Part shown: piece after piece, positions 1-6,882 of the stretch | How the letters are laid out: the number at the start of each line of letters is the position of its first letter | Numbering within the stretch: the first letter of the stretch is position 1 | From: DSNY01 sp016861185 | GTDB taxonomy: Bacteria; Pseudomonadota; Gammaproteobacteria; Burkholderiales; Burkholderiaceae_F | DNA length: 8,252 bases | Assembly: GCA_030263275.1 (NCBI GenBank) | Contig: SZOR01000143.1 | Location: 1 to 8,252, forward strand | Direction: 5' to 3' | Position numbers and translations under genes: made by a program | Notes under the pieces: generated by a model | Told to the model about the DNA's origin: nothing | Databases searched by the model: none | The model's input: only the letters and a program-made list of their open reading frames with translations

Positions 1-1125
1 ACGGCCGTGCTCTATTACTCCGGCCACGGCGTGCTGAACCAGGAAGACAAGAGCTATTACTTTCTGCCCTATGACCTGCGCGCACCCATCGTCGATTCGT
101 TGTTGCGGGCAGAGGACATGGCGGCCGAGATCGAGCTGGTTCGGCCGCGGCGGCTATTGGTCATTCTTGACTGCTGCCACGCCGGAGGGATGGGCATTAA
201 GGGAGACGGCGCGTTCATGGGGACCGGTCTGGCCAGGTCGGCCGCCCCGGCCGAAGCGCGCAGCGTCGTAGCCCTCATGCGCGGTCAGGGCCGCGCCGTG
301 CTCAGTTCATCCACGGCCGCCGAATCCTCCTACGTGCGCTCGGACCGCAGGATGAGCATCTTCACCTATCACCTCGTCGAGTCCTTGACCGGCCACGCGC
401 AGCCTGAAGGAGCCACCGACGTGCTGGTGAGCGATGTGATGAGCTATGTCTCGCGCCAGGTTCCGCGCAGCGCTCGCGAGGAGTATAACGTCTCGCAAAC
501 GCCGGTTTATCAGGTCAGCGGCGAGAACTTCCCCGTTGCTTTGCTGATGGGCGGCCGGGGTATCAGCAAGGGGCGGCCGCTGCCCGATCCGTTTGTCGCG
601 CCGGCGGCCGGACCAACGGTCAATACCGGCGGAGGGGCGTATGTCGGCGGCAATATAACCGCCGCAGGCGATGTAAACCTGGGTGCCAAGAGCGTCGGCG
701 GCGATGAGATTCGGGGCAGCAAGTACGTCATGTCGGGTAACTTTCAGGGCGCGGTGCTGAATATCGAGTCCCACCTGTCCAACGTGACCCAGGCGATCGT
801 CGCCGCGCCGGGCTTGAACCACACGGCGCTATCGACGTTCTTCGCGCCGACGATGGTGCCCGGCACCTTGGCGGCGGCATGGCGCTTCTCGCCTTCGAAG
901 AACGCGGCCGGCCGCGCGTCGAGCAGTGTGGCCGAGCGGCTGGCGACGATGCGCTCGACTTCTTCGCGCGTGGCGACGAACTTCGGATCGAGCCTGGCGG
1001 CGAAGCTCGACGGCGCGACCTGCGCCGGTTCGGTCGTGAGCGGCAGCCCGGCCGCCTGCCACGCCTTCACCCCGCCGTTCAGGATCGCGGGCTGGCGCAC
1101 GCCGATCGCTTTCAGCGTCCAGTAG
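1..1125 (+). CDS. Caspase-like (peptidase C14) protein, 5' partial; 3' part of frame is not genuine
   Basis: The reading frame is already open at base 1, so the N-terminus lies outside the window. The catalytic His is in YYSGHG (His codon 25-27). The catalytic Cys is in the metacaspase-style DCCHAGG (Cys codon 175-177), at the end of a hydrophobic strand LLVILD. These are the dyad motifs of the C14 caspase fold, so the protein is probably an active cysteine protease. The caspase fold ends by about position 560. It is followed by a Gly/Asn-rich stretch (about 619-790, with VGGNIT, VGGDEIRGSK, MSGNFQG) of the kind seen after caspase domains in some multidomain bacterial proteins. The substrate is unknown. 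From about 800-825 to the stop at 1123-1125 the translation is simply the antisense of the rhodanese gene, so those roughly 100 residues are not a real domain. GC content of the genuine part is lower than downstream: bases 1-60 hold 34 G/C and 481-540 hold 33, against 45 in 901-960. Confidence 0.75.
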   Translation, partial: TAVLYYSGHGVLNQEDKSYYFLPYDLRAPIVDSLLRAEDMAAEIELVRPRRLLVILDCCHAGGMGIKGDGAFMGTGLARSAAPAEARSVVALMRGQGRAVLSSSTAAESSYVRSDRRMSIFTYHLVESLTGHAQPEGATDVLVSDVMSYVSRQVPRSAREEYNVSQTPVYQVSGENFPVALLMGGRGISKGRPLPDPFVAPAAGPTVNTGGGAYVGGNITAAGDVNLGAKSVGGDEIRGSKYVMSGNFQGAVLNIESHLSNVTQAIVAAPGLNHTALSTFFAPTMVPGTLAAAWRFSPSKNAAGRASSSVAERLATMRSTSSRVATNFGSSLAAKLDGATCAGSVVSGSPAACHAFTPPFRIAGWRTPIAFSVQ

Positions 1126-1478
1126 ACGCGCGCCGCCGCGCCGAAGTCGGTCGAGTCGCGCCCGGCGAACACGATCACCGCGCGCGTGTCGGCATCGATG
1201 CCGAGGCGCTGCACGAGTTGCGTCAGCGTCGCTTCGTCGGGCAGCTTGCCGGGGTTGTCCGCGGGGCCGCGCCACAACCCGTACGGTGCGGGGACCGAAC
1301 CGGCGATGTGCCCCCTGTCGTAGGGCGTCTGGCCGGCGTCGTCCCTGCCGTCGCGGATGTCGAGGATGCGCAGATTCGGATCGTTCAACCGCGCCGACAG
1401 TTCGGCGGGCGTCATCAGCGGACTCGCCCAGGCCAGCGCGGGCAGCAGGGCGAGCACAAACAGCAGCAGTCGTCTCAT
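744..1478 (-). CDS. Periplasmic rhodanese-like sulfurtransferase, C-terminally truncated
   Basis: The start at 1478 gives MRRLLLFVLALLPALAWAS, a clear Sec signal peptide; the open frame extends further upstream but without a signal-like N-terminus. Residues 20-140 form a first rhodanese domain (RILDIRDGRD, then VIVFAGRDSTDFGAAARVYW, then ILNGGVKAWQAAG). A second begins at about 165 (FVATREEVERIV, ATLLDARPAAFFEG, KVPGTIVGAKNVDSAVWF). In two-domain rhodaneses (thiosulfate or 3-mercaptopyruvate sulfurtransferases) the first domain is structural and the second carries the catalytic Cys loop. That loop should follow residue 225, but the frame there enters antisense caspase sequence and stops at residue 244. 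No Cys is present in the mature protein, so this copy cannot catalyse sulfur transfer. The intact gene was probably a normal member of about 280-300 residues. No convincing promoter is visible upstream, and the five-copy regulatory motif found in the rest of the window is absent here. Confidence 0.8.
   Translation of the reverse strand: MRRLLLFVLALLPALAWASPLMTPAELSARLNDPNLRILDIRDGRDDAGQTPYDRGHIAGSVPAPYGLWRGPADNPGKLPDEATLTQLVQRLGIDADTRAVIVFAGRDSTDFGAAARVYWTLKAIGVRQPAILNGGVKAWQAAGLPLTTEPAQVAPSSFAARLDPKFVATREEVERIVASRSATLLDARPAAFFEGEKRHAAAKVPGTIVGAKNVDSAVWFKPGAATIAWVTLDRWDSIFSTAP
797..825. other. Junction between caspase gene and antisense rhodanese gene
   Basis: Left of here the + strand reads as a caspase-type protein up to about AIVAAPGL. 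Right of here the - strand reads as rhodanese up to about VDSAVWFKPG. Both readings are plausible within this interval, so the breakpoint cannot be placed to the base and a short shared sequence may be involved. Both genes are truncated at the same spot and base composition shifts across it. No transposase, inverted repeat or tRNA is visible at the breakpoint. A metagenome or short-read assembly join is as likely as a true rearrangement. Confidence 0.65.
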
Positions 1479-1605
1479 GGTCGGCAGGCAATCGAGTTGC
1501 GCCCAGCGGGCGAAGACAAAAATCTTGGCGCAGCGACGCCACGCACGGAAACAATGAGTCGTCATGTCGTTATGCCCATGCCGCCCGCGGCGGATTTGCG
1601 CTGCC

Positions 1606-1611
1606 TACAAT
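1606..1611 (+). promoter_or_regulatory. Possible -10 box for the MaoC-type gene
   Basis: TACAAT lies about 31 bases before the MaoC start codon, in the intergenic stretch shared with the divergent rhodanese gene. No good -35 hexamer is seen 16-18 bases upstream, so this rests on the -10 match alone. Confidence 0.35.
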
Positions 1612-1642
1612 CGGGCCGCAGCACGCGCCCCCGCCACGCGCC

Positions 1643-2104
1643 ATGTCGACCCCGACGACCATCGAGCTCTCGCGCCTGCGCGACCACGTCGGCCGCGAGG
1701 TCGTCGTCAGCGGCTGGCTGCAGGTCACGCAGGCGCACATCGACGAGTTCGCCGACGCAATCGACGACCGCCAGTGGATCCACGTCGACCCCGAACGCGC
1801 CGCGCGCGAATCGCCGTACGGCGGAACGATCGCGCACGGCTTCATGACCCTGTCGCTGCTGACGCGGCTGCTCGAAAGCGCGCTCGTGGTGACGGGCGTG
1901 CGCGCGGGCATCAACGTCGGCTTCAACCGCGTTCGCTTCACCGCGCCGGTGCGCGCGGGCAGCCGCATCCGCGGCCGCTTCGTGCTCGCCGCGCTCGACG
2001 AGGTCGACGGCGGCGTGCAGCTCACCTGGAACGTCACCGTCGAACGCGAAGGCGAAACGAAGCCCGCGCTGGTCGCCGAGTGGATCGGCCGGCTGCTGCG
2101 CTGA
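1643..2104 (+). CDS. MaoC/NodN-type hot-dog dehydratase
   Basis: This 153-residue protein is a single hot-dog domain, the usual length for stand-alone R-specific enoyl-CoA hydratase or NodN-like proteins. The hydratase signature is D42-R-Q-W-I-H47, matching the Asp/His catalytic pair (family form D-x-N-P-x-H). It is followed by the conserved GGTIAHGFMTLSL (60-72) and the core strand GINVGFNRVRFTAPVRAGSRIRG. The closest style is the NodN/Rv0130 group, in which the motif reads DxQWIHVD. It probably hydrates 2-enoyl-CoA thioesters in the cytoplasm; the chain length and pathway are not indicated. The ATG at 1643 was chosen because the family begins shortly before this point and earlier codons in the frame are antisense to rhodanese. 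No Shine-Dalgarno sequence is obvious. It is divergent from the rhodanese gene and lacks the motif that marks the genes to its right, so it is probably regulated separately. Confidence 0.85.
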   Translation: MSTPTTIELSRLRDHVGREVVVSGWLQVTQAHIDEFADAIDDRQWIHVDPERAARESPYGGTIAHGFMTLSLLTRLLESALVVTGVRAGINVGFNRVRFTAPVRAGSRIRGRFVLAALDEVDGGVQLTWNVTVEREGETKPALVAEWIGRLLR

Positions 2105-2135
2105 ACGCGCGGCGCGTTTCGTCGCCCGTTGCGTT

Positions 2136-2153
2136 TGCGCCGCACGCGGCGCA
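2136..2153. terminator. GC-rich hairpin after the MaoC-type gene
   Basis: GCGCCG-CACG-CGGCGC forms a six-pair stem with a four-base loop, extendable by an outer T-A pair, 33 bases after the MaoC stop. No T-run follows (the next bases are ATTAAG), so it would be a weak intrinsic terminator at best. It ends 5 bases before the regulatory motif of the next gene and may help insulate it. Confidence 0.3.
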
Positions 2154-2157
2154 TTAA

Positions 2158-2198
2158 GCAATCGCTGCAACGCTGCGTCGCATCCCCGTCACTACCCT
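2158..2198 (+). promoter_or_regulatory. Motif-type promoter of the TonB-dependent receptor gene (copy 1)
   Basis: GCAATCGCTGCAACG at 2158-2172 is followed after exactly 20 bases by TACCCT (2193-2198). Transcription would begin near 2205, leaving a leader of about 87 bases. No TTGACA-like -35 is present; the motif covers that position, as expected for a class II activator site. Confidence 0.7.
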
Positions 2199-2279
2199 CC
2201 GATTCGCTTTCGCCCGCCGCGACTCGCAGCGGCTCAGGCACGCGGCAGCGCGTTCCCGGCGCGGGCGATCACTCGTTTC

Positions 2280-2287
2280 GGGGGGAA
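2280..2287 (+). promoter_or_regulatory. Ribosome binding site of the receptor gene
   Basis: GGGGGGAA lies 4 bases before the ATG at 2292. It is purine-rich but not a perfect anti-16S match. It agrees with the start chosen from the signal peptide. Confidence 0.45.
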
Positions 2288-2291
2288 TCGA

Positions 2292-4871
2292 ATGTTCCGA
2301 TTGAAGACAGCCACGCGCGCGGTCGCGGCCGCGTTCGGCGGGCTCGCCGGATTCGTGCTCACGCCGGCCGCACTCGCACAACAGACGCTCGAGCGGGTCG
2401 AGATCACCGGTTCGGCGATCCGCCGCGTGCAGCAGGAGGGTCCGGCGCCGGTGGAGATCATCACCAAGAAGGACATCGAGCGCACGGGCGCGACGACGAT
2501 CAACGAGCTGATCCGCTCGGTCGCTTCGATCGACATCTTCGACCAGGGCGAACTGGCGAGCAATTCGCCGTCGGGTTCGGGCACGGCCAACGTGCTGTTG
2601 CGCGGCCTCGCGGAAACGGACCTGCTGGTGCTGCTGAACGGTCGGCGGCTTCCGGTCAACGCGCTGTACGACTCCTCGGGCGCGGGCGCTGCGGTCGACA
2701 TCAACATGATCCCGATCAGCGCGATCGAGCGCATCGAGATCCTGAAGGACGGCGGCTCGGCGATCTACGGCGCCGACGCCGTGGCCGGCGTGATCAACTT
2801 CATCACGAAGCGCGACTACCGGGGCATCGAGGCGCGCGCGGGCTACGGACAGTCTTCGCGCAGCGACGGCAAGGAAACCTCGGCCGGCATCGCCGCCGGC
2901 TTCGGCGACCTCGCCAAGGACCGCTTCAACGCCTTCTTCGCGGTCGACTACTTCAAGCGCGATCCGATCCTGCGCAAGGATCGCGACATCTCGCGTTCGG
3001 TCGACTTCCGCCGCTTCGGCGGAACAGACGCGCGCAGCACCTTCGCGCCGACCGGCAACTGGGTCGATGCGAACTCGTTCGGCAGCATCAGCCCGTATAC
3101 GCCGTGCCCGCCGGCCAACCTGAACGTCGTGTGCCGCTACGACTTCAACGAGCGCATCCTGACCGCGTACAACGGCGCCGACCGCCTGAGCGCGATGGGC
3201 ATGGGCTCGTTCATGATCACGCCCGACATCCGCGGCTTCGTCGAGGTGATCCATTCGAAGACCGAGGACCACTTCGACGCGCATCCGGCGCCCGACATCT
3301 TCCTGATCCCGACCACGAGCTTCGCGCCGAATGCGATCCTGCCGCCGCCGCCCGGCGCGGACGCGACGGCCCTCGGTTTCCCTGGCTTCTACCTCGTCGG
3401 CGGACGCTTCCTGCAGGCCGGCAACCGCATGACCGACCGCGAATCCAAGCTGCTGCACACGGCGGCCGGCGTGGAGGGCAGCAGCTTCGGCCTGGACTGG
3501 AAATTCAACTTCGGCCGCGGCGAAAGCAAGGTCGTCAACCAGGACAGCGGCTATCTGAACGCGGTCACCTCGTTCAACGCGATCGCCGCCGGGCAGCTCG
3601 ACCCGACCTCGACGAACAACGATCCGGCGCTCGTCAGCAGCCTGCTGGTCACGCCGCGGCGCGAAGGCAAGAGCACGATCGACTTCGTCAACGCGCAGGT
3701 CTCGGGCGAAGCGCTGCCGCTTCCGGCCGGGCCGCTGCTGTACGCGGTCGGCGTGTCGTCGATCAAGGAGAAGCTCGCCGACACGCCCGACGAGCTGACG
3801 CAGCAGGGGCTGGTGCTGGGCAGCATCCAGCAGGCCGCGGTCAACGCGTCGCGCTCGGCGAAGGCGGCTTTCGCCGAGTTGAGCATCCCGGTCGTCCGCA
3901 GCGTCGAAGCGCAGCTCGCGGCGCGCTACGACGACTATCCGAACGAAAGCGCGACGAGCCTGAAAGGCGCGGTCAAGTACCAGGTCCGGCCCAACCTGCT
4001 GCTGCGCGCCTCCTACACCGAAAGCTTCCGCGCGCCTTCGCTGAAGCAGCTGTTCGGCGCGCAGGAGGAGGGCGCGGCGACGATCACCGACGACGACCAG
4101 TGCGTGCTGCTCGGCGCGCCGCCGGGGTGCACGATCAACGCGTTCCAGGTCAATGGCTCGAACCCCGATCTGAAGCCCGAGAAGGGCGAAACGATCAACC
4201 TCGGCGTCGTCTTCGAGGTCGGACCCGCGTTCGCGGCGAGCGTGGACTTCTGGCGCATCCACAAGAAGGACAACATCGCGCAGCCGACGCTGGACACGGC
4301 GATCCGGGAGGGGCGGTACAGCAGCCAGGGCGGGCGTTTGCGCATCTTCACGAACCTGCAGAACATCGCCGAGCTGACGAACTCCGGCGTCGACGTCGAC
4401 GCCAAGCTGCGCTTTCCCGGAACGTCGATCGGCAACGTGACGGTGCGCGACCTGTTCACCTACTACTACCACCAGAAGACCAAGAGCAGCGCGCAGGACG
4501 ACTGGGCCGAGTTCATCGCCACGTACGCGCTGCCGCGCTGGCGCAACGTGCTGTCGTTGCTCGCGGAAAAGGGCGCGTGGTCCACGCAGGTCGCGCTGCG
4601 CTCGGTGGGCGGCTTCTACGACACCGACCGCGCCTGGCCGCTGGTGACGCAGCGGCGCGTCGGCAGCCACGAGGAAGTCGATCTGCAGGTCTCGTACGCG
4701 GGCTTCAAGGACCTGACGCTGACCGGCGGCGTCAAGAACGTGTTCGACAACATGCCGCCGTTCAGCAACCAGAACGGCAGCAGCAATCGCTACACGCAGA
4801 TGGGCTTCGCCGAGCTGTACAACAACCGCGGGCGCTTCTTCTATGCGAACCTGACCTACCGCTTCCGTTAG
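2292..4871 (+). CDS. TonB-dependent outer-membrane receptor
   Basis: The 859-residue product is a typical size for the family. Residues 1-29 are a Sec signal peptide ending AALA. A TonB-box-like segment, LERVEITGS (33-41), follows. The plug domain (about 50-175) has PVEIITKKDIERTGA, VLLRGLAETDLLVLLNGRRLP and the hallmark IERIEILKDGGSAIYGADAVAGVINFITK region. The remainder is the 22-strand barrel, with the family motif RASYTESFRAPSLKQLF and the final strand GRFFYANLTYRF. It ends in R rather than the usual terminal F. Two Cys pairs, C272/C281 and C604/C613, probably close extracellular loops by disulfides. It would import a large or scarce substrate using TonB-ExbBD energy. Nothing in the sequence or neighbours identifies the substrate, and no siderophore or cobalamin gene is nearby. 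It has its own motif promoter (2158-2198) and a terminator, so it is probably monocistronic, and it appears co-regulated with the AraC genes. Confidence 0.93.
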   Translation: MFRLKTATRAVAAAFGGLAGFVLTPAALAQQTLERVEITGSAIRRVQQEGPAPVEIITKKDIERTGATTINELIRSVASIDIFDQGELASNSPSGSGTANVLLRGLAETDLLVLLNGRRLPVNALYDSSGAGAAVDINMIPISAIERIEILKDGGSAIYGADAVAGVINFITKRDYRGIEARAGYGQSSRSDGKETSAGIAAGFGDLAKDRFNAFFAVDYFKRDPILRKDRDISRSVDFRRFGGTDARSTFAPTGNWVDANSFGSISPYTPCPPANLNVVCRYDFNERILTAYNGADRLSAMGMGSFMITPDIRGFVEVIHSKTEDHFDAHPAPDIFLIPTTSFAPNAILPPPPGADATALGFPGFYLVGGRFLQAGNRMTDRESKLLHTAAGVEGSSFGLDWKFNFGRGESKVVNQDSGYLNAVTSFNAIAAGQLDPTSTNNDPALVSSLLVTPRREGKSTIDFVNAQVSGEALPLPAGPLLYAVGVSSIKEKLADTPDELTQQGLVLGSIQQAAVNASRSAKAAFAELSIPVVRSVEAQLAARYDDYPNESATSLKGAVKYQVRPNLLLRASYTESFRAPSLKQLFGAQEEGAATITDDDQCVLLGAPPGCTINAFQVNGSNPDLKPEKGETINLGVVFEVGPAFAASVDFWRIHKKDNIAQPTLDTAIREGRYSSQGGRLRIFTNLQNIAELTNSGVDVDAKLRFPGTSIGNVTVRDLFTYYYHQKTKSSAQDDWAEFIATYALPRWRNVLSLLAEKGAWSTQVALRSVGGFYDTDRAWPLVTQRRVGSHEEVDLQVSYAGFKDLTLTGGVKNVFDNMPPFSNQNGSSNRYTQMGFAELYNNRGRFFYANLTYRFR

Positions 4872-4890
4872 ACGCGCATCGGCCGCAGGA

Positions 4891-4925
4891 CGAGGGCGCC
4901 CGCGCGGGCGCCTTCGTTCTTTCTT
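4891..4925 (+). terminator. Intrinsic terminator of the receptor gene
   Basis: A perfect 18-base palindrome, GGCGCCCGCGCGGGCGCC, at 4895-4912 extends outward by further pairs, including one G-T wobble, to 4891-4916. It is followed by a T-rich tract (TTCGTTCTTTCTT). It sits 20 bases after the receptor stop, between two convergent genes. The T-tract serves the + strand and overlaps the stop codon of the opposing gene. The - strand side lacks a good T-run, so termination from that direction would be weaker. Confidence 0.75.
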
Positions 4926-5463
4926 ACGGGACGCGGCGATACGCGAGCCGCCAGGTCGTCGTCCACGTGCGACCCTCGTCGTCCGAGCGCTGCCAGTCCC
5001 ACGTGAGCGCGTCGCGTTCGATGCCGCCGAAGACCATCCGCTGCAGCACGGTGCGGCCGCCGACGCTCGCGCGGCGCACGAGCACCATGCGGCCCGCTTC
5101 GATGCCGCCTTCGAAGTCGAGATAGCCCCCGCCGTTGTCGACCCAGGTCTGGCGCCAGCGGCCGGCCTTGCGGTCGTAGGTCGAGACGCTGATGCCGCGC
5201 AGCGGCGTGCCGGGGCGGCCGTCGAATTCCTCGAGCACGACGCAGTCGTCGAGCGTCTTGCGGATGCGGTTGCGGCCTTCGAACGCGCGGCCCTGCGCGT
5301 CGGTCCAGCGCACGATCCAGTCGCCGATCCAGAAATCGAACTGACGATGTTCGGCGGCGCGACAGTCGGCCGGCGCCTGCGCCACCGCGCCCACGGAGGC
5401 GAGCGCGCAGGCGCCCGACGCGGCGACCCGCGCTCCGAATCTCATCCATTTCGCGTCGATCAT
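4924..5463 (-). CDS. Small secreted protein, DUF1579-like (probable beta-barrel), function unknown
   Basis: The product has 179 residues. Residues 1-30 are a Sec signal peptide ending AVAQA, so the protein is periplasmic or exported. The mature part has the pattern of small lipocalin-like or DUF1579-like proteins: HRQFDFWIGDWIVRW (39-53), GRNRIRKTLDDCVVLEEF (63-80), STYDRKAGRWRQTWVDN (94-110) and a closing DWQRSDDEGRTWTTTWRLAY (156-175). Two mature Cys, C34 and C74, could form a disulfide. Such folds often bind small hydrophobic ligands, but no ligand can be named here. There are two ATGs. AAGGA (5475-5471) lies 7 bases before the ATG at 5463 but only 1 base before the one at 5469, so 5463 is preferred. 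The gene is convergent with the receptor and divergent from the first AraC gene. It carries its own copy of the shared promoter motif, which ties it to the receptor system. Confidence 0.8.
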   Translation of the reverse strand: MIDAKWMRFGARVAASGACALASVGAVAQAPADCRAAEHRQFDFWIGDWIVRWTDAQGRAFEGRNRIRKTLDDCVVLEEFDGRPGTPLRGISVSTYDRKAGRWRQTWVDNGGGYLDFEGGIEAGRMVLVRRASVGGRTVLQRMVFGGIERDALTWDWQRSDDEGRTWTTTWRLAYRRVP

Positions 5464-5497
5464 CGTCATGTCCTTGCGCGGATGGTGCAGCGCGTCG

Positions 5498-5538
5498 ATG
5501 CTAGGCGGCGGCAGCCGATCGCGCGTTGCACGGCTTGC
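5498..5538 (-). promoter_or_regulatory. Motif-type promoter of the small secreted protein gene (copy 2, minus strand)
   Basis: On the - strand GCAAGCCGTGCAACG (5538-5524) matches the consensus at every fixed position except one (G for T). It is followed after exactly 20 bases by TAGCAT (5503-5498). The start point would be near 5490, about 27 bases before the preferred ATG. This copy points away from the + strand copy at 5556. Confidence 0.68.
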
Positions 5539-5555
5539 GCGCGGCTCTCCGGCGT

Positions 5556-5596
5556 GCAATTTCTGCAACGCGCGCGCGACATCGCGGCGCTACGCT
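5556..5596 (+). promoter_or_regulatory. Motif-type promoter of the first AraC-family gene (copy 3)
   Basis: GCAATTTCTGCAACG (5556-5570) is followed after exactly 20 bases by TACGCT (5591-5596). Transcription would start near 5603, about 48 bases before the ATG at 5651. The copy sits 17 bp from the inverted copy that serves the divergent gene. Confidence 0.7.
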
Positions 5597-5650
5597 CGTT
5601 GCCGCGCGCGTGCGGACGCGCCGAGCACGCTGCCGAGGCTCGAGGTCGCG

Positions 5651-6604
5651 ATGATCTTGCGCAGTTTTCCCGACGTCTGGCCCCCCACGCCCGCCAACGC
5701 GGCCTACCGCGCGGCCTTCTACACGCGCTGGGGGCGCGAAAACGCGGTCGTGCGCGCCCGCGCGGCGACGGCCGAGTTCCCGCCCTTTACGCAGACGCTG
5801 TCGATCAAGGCGGCCTGGGGCGGGACCGAGTCGTACTTCATCGGCGGCCGGCGCCTGGCAGTCGACGACGACAGCTATCTGGTGCTGAACGAGGGGCAGA
5901 CCTACGCGAGCGAGCTGCGCGAGCCGCGCCCGATCGACAGCATCGGCATCTTCTTCCGCCCGCGCATGGCGCAGGCGCTGTGCGGCGAGCTGGTCGCGGG
6001 GCTCGCCGGCGCGCTCGACGACGGCCCGGCGCCGCGCGAGCGTCCGCTTGCCTTCGCCGAACACCTGCGTCGGAACGACGAGCTCGTGACGCCGCGATTG
6101 CGCGCGCTGGTCGCGGCGATCGACACCGGCGAAGACGACGAGACCTGGCTCGAAGAGGAGTTGACCCAACTGCTGGCGCGCCTGGTGCAGGCCGAGCGCG
6201 GTTTCCACCGGCGCAGCGACTCGATCGAAGCGTTGCGACCCGCCACCCGCCGCGAGCTGCTCACCCGCGTCGAGCGCGCCGCCGACTATCTGCTGTCGTG
6301 CTACGCGGAGTCACTCGCGCTCGACGACATCGCCGCCGCGGCACGGCTGTCGAAGTACCACCTCGTGCGCCTGTTCCGGCGCGTGTACGGCGTCACGCCG
6401 CACGCTTTCCTGCAGCGCAAGCGCGCCGCGGTCGCGCGGCGGCTGATCGAAACCACCGACGACGATCTGAGCGATATCGCGCTCGCGGCCGGCTTCGGCA
6501 CGCGCTTCACGATGTTCCGTCAGCTGCGCCGCTGCTTCGGCGCGAGCGGTGTGGCGCTGCGGCGGGGTGCGGCGCGCGCCTCCGTCGCCGGCGCGCGGCG
6601 CTGA
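5651..6604 (+). CDS. AraC-family transcriptional regulator, paralog 1
   Basis: The 317-residue product has an N-terminal sensing region (about 20-110, cupin-like pattern with SIKAAWGG, GGRRLAVDDDSYLVLNEGQTY) and a helical linker (about 140-185). The C-terminal AraC double helix-turn-helix spans about 200-304. HTH 1 is LDDIAAAARLSKYHLVRLFR (224-243), followed by the conserved YGVTPHAFLQRKR. HTH 2 is DLSDIALAAGFGTRFTMFRQ (272-291). The motif GFGTRFTMFRQLRR replaces the more usual GFSSQSHFSRxFRR form. The ATG at 5651 was chosen because it matches the start of the downstream paralog (MILRSFPDV against VILREIPDV); GAGG lies 5 bases upstream. The frame is open further upstream, but that part runs through the promoter. 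It probably acts as a ligand-responsive activator. Its own promoter carries the shared motif, so autoregulation is likely. Confidence 0.9.
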   Translation: MILRSFPDVWPPTPANAAYRAAFYTRWGRENAVVRARAATAEFPPFTQTLSIKAAWGGTESYFIGGRRLAVDDDSYLVLNEGQTYASELREPRPIDSIGIFFRPRMAQALCGELVAGLAGALDDGPAPRERPLAFAEHLRRNDELVTPRLRALVAAIDTGEDDETWLEEELTQLLARLVQAERGFHRRSDSIEALRPATRRELLTRVERAADYLLSCYAESLALDDIAAAARLSKYHLVRLFRRVYGVTPHAFLQRKRAAVARRLIETTDDDLSDIALAAGFGTRFTMFRQLRRCFGASGVALRRGAARASVAGARR

Positions 6605-6614
6605 GCGCTCGCGC

Positions 6615-6655
6615 GCAATTCCTGCAACGCGCCGCGCGCTCGGCGCGCCTAGCCT
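6615..6655 (+). promoter_or_regulatory. Motif-type promoter of the second AraC-family gene (copy 4)
   Basis: GCAATTCCTGCAACG (6615-6629) begins 11 bases after the first AraC gene's stop. TAGCCT (6650-6655) follows after exactly 20 bases. Transcription would begin near 6662, leaving an unusually long leader of about 220 bases before the GTG at 6883. Confidence 0.7.
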
Positions 6656-6882
6656 GCGTTTCGTCGCGGCGAGCGGCGTTCGGTCGAATCGGCGTTGCGG
6701 CCGTTGCGCGGCGGACCGACGATCGCCGCCGAACGCGTCGATCCGTCCGTCACGCCGGTGGGCCATGCGCCTTCCGCGGCGTGCGGCGATCCGCCGCGCG
6801 GCGCCCACGAGGACCGCGCCGAGCGCAAACGGCAGCGACGTCCGAAAGGAGACCGTCCCACTCGTCGTCACGGGGGCCCGTC
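6656..6882 (+). other. Long leader of the second AraC gene with a displaced Shine-Dalgarno sequence
   Basis: This stretch contains no supported gene. AAAGGAG at 6845-6851 is the best ribosome-binding sequence in the intergenic region, yet no ATG, GTG or TTG follows at normal distance; the chosen GTG is 31 bases away. Just before the GTG, ACGG-GGGC-CCGT (6870-6881) can fold into a small hairpin. GGGGG (6872-6876), 6 bases before the GTG, is an alternative weak binding site. Confidence 0.4.

Noticed and set aside
2158..2198. Reading the repeated element as an ECF sigma-factor promoter
   Set aside because: The gap between TGCAACG and the -10-like hexamer is 20 bases, too long for normal sigma -35/-10 spacing, and two AraC activators are encoded in the locus. 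Not excluded, only less likely.
2154..4670. 838-codon - strand frame opposite the receptor gene
   Set aside because: This is an antisense shadow common in GC-rich DNA; its composition is dominated by Arg, Ala, Val and Asp and no family pattern appears.
2129..5125. 998-codon + strand frame covering the receptor gene
   Set aside because: It is an Arg-rich shadow frame of the TonB receptor with no domain and no signal peptide; the 859-residue frame from 2292 has clear family motifs throughout.
5347..6882. Long + strand extension upstream of the second AraC gene in its frame, running through the first AraC gene
   Set aside because: The frame is open only because of high GC; it overlaps the first regulator in another frame and has no counterpart in the paralog.
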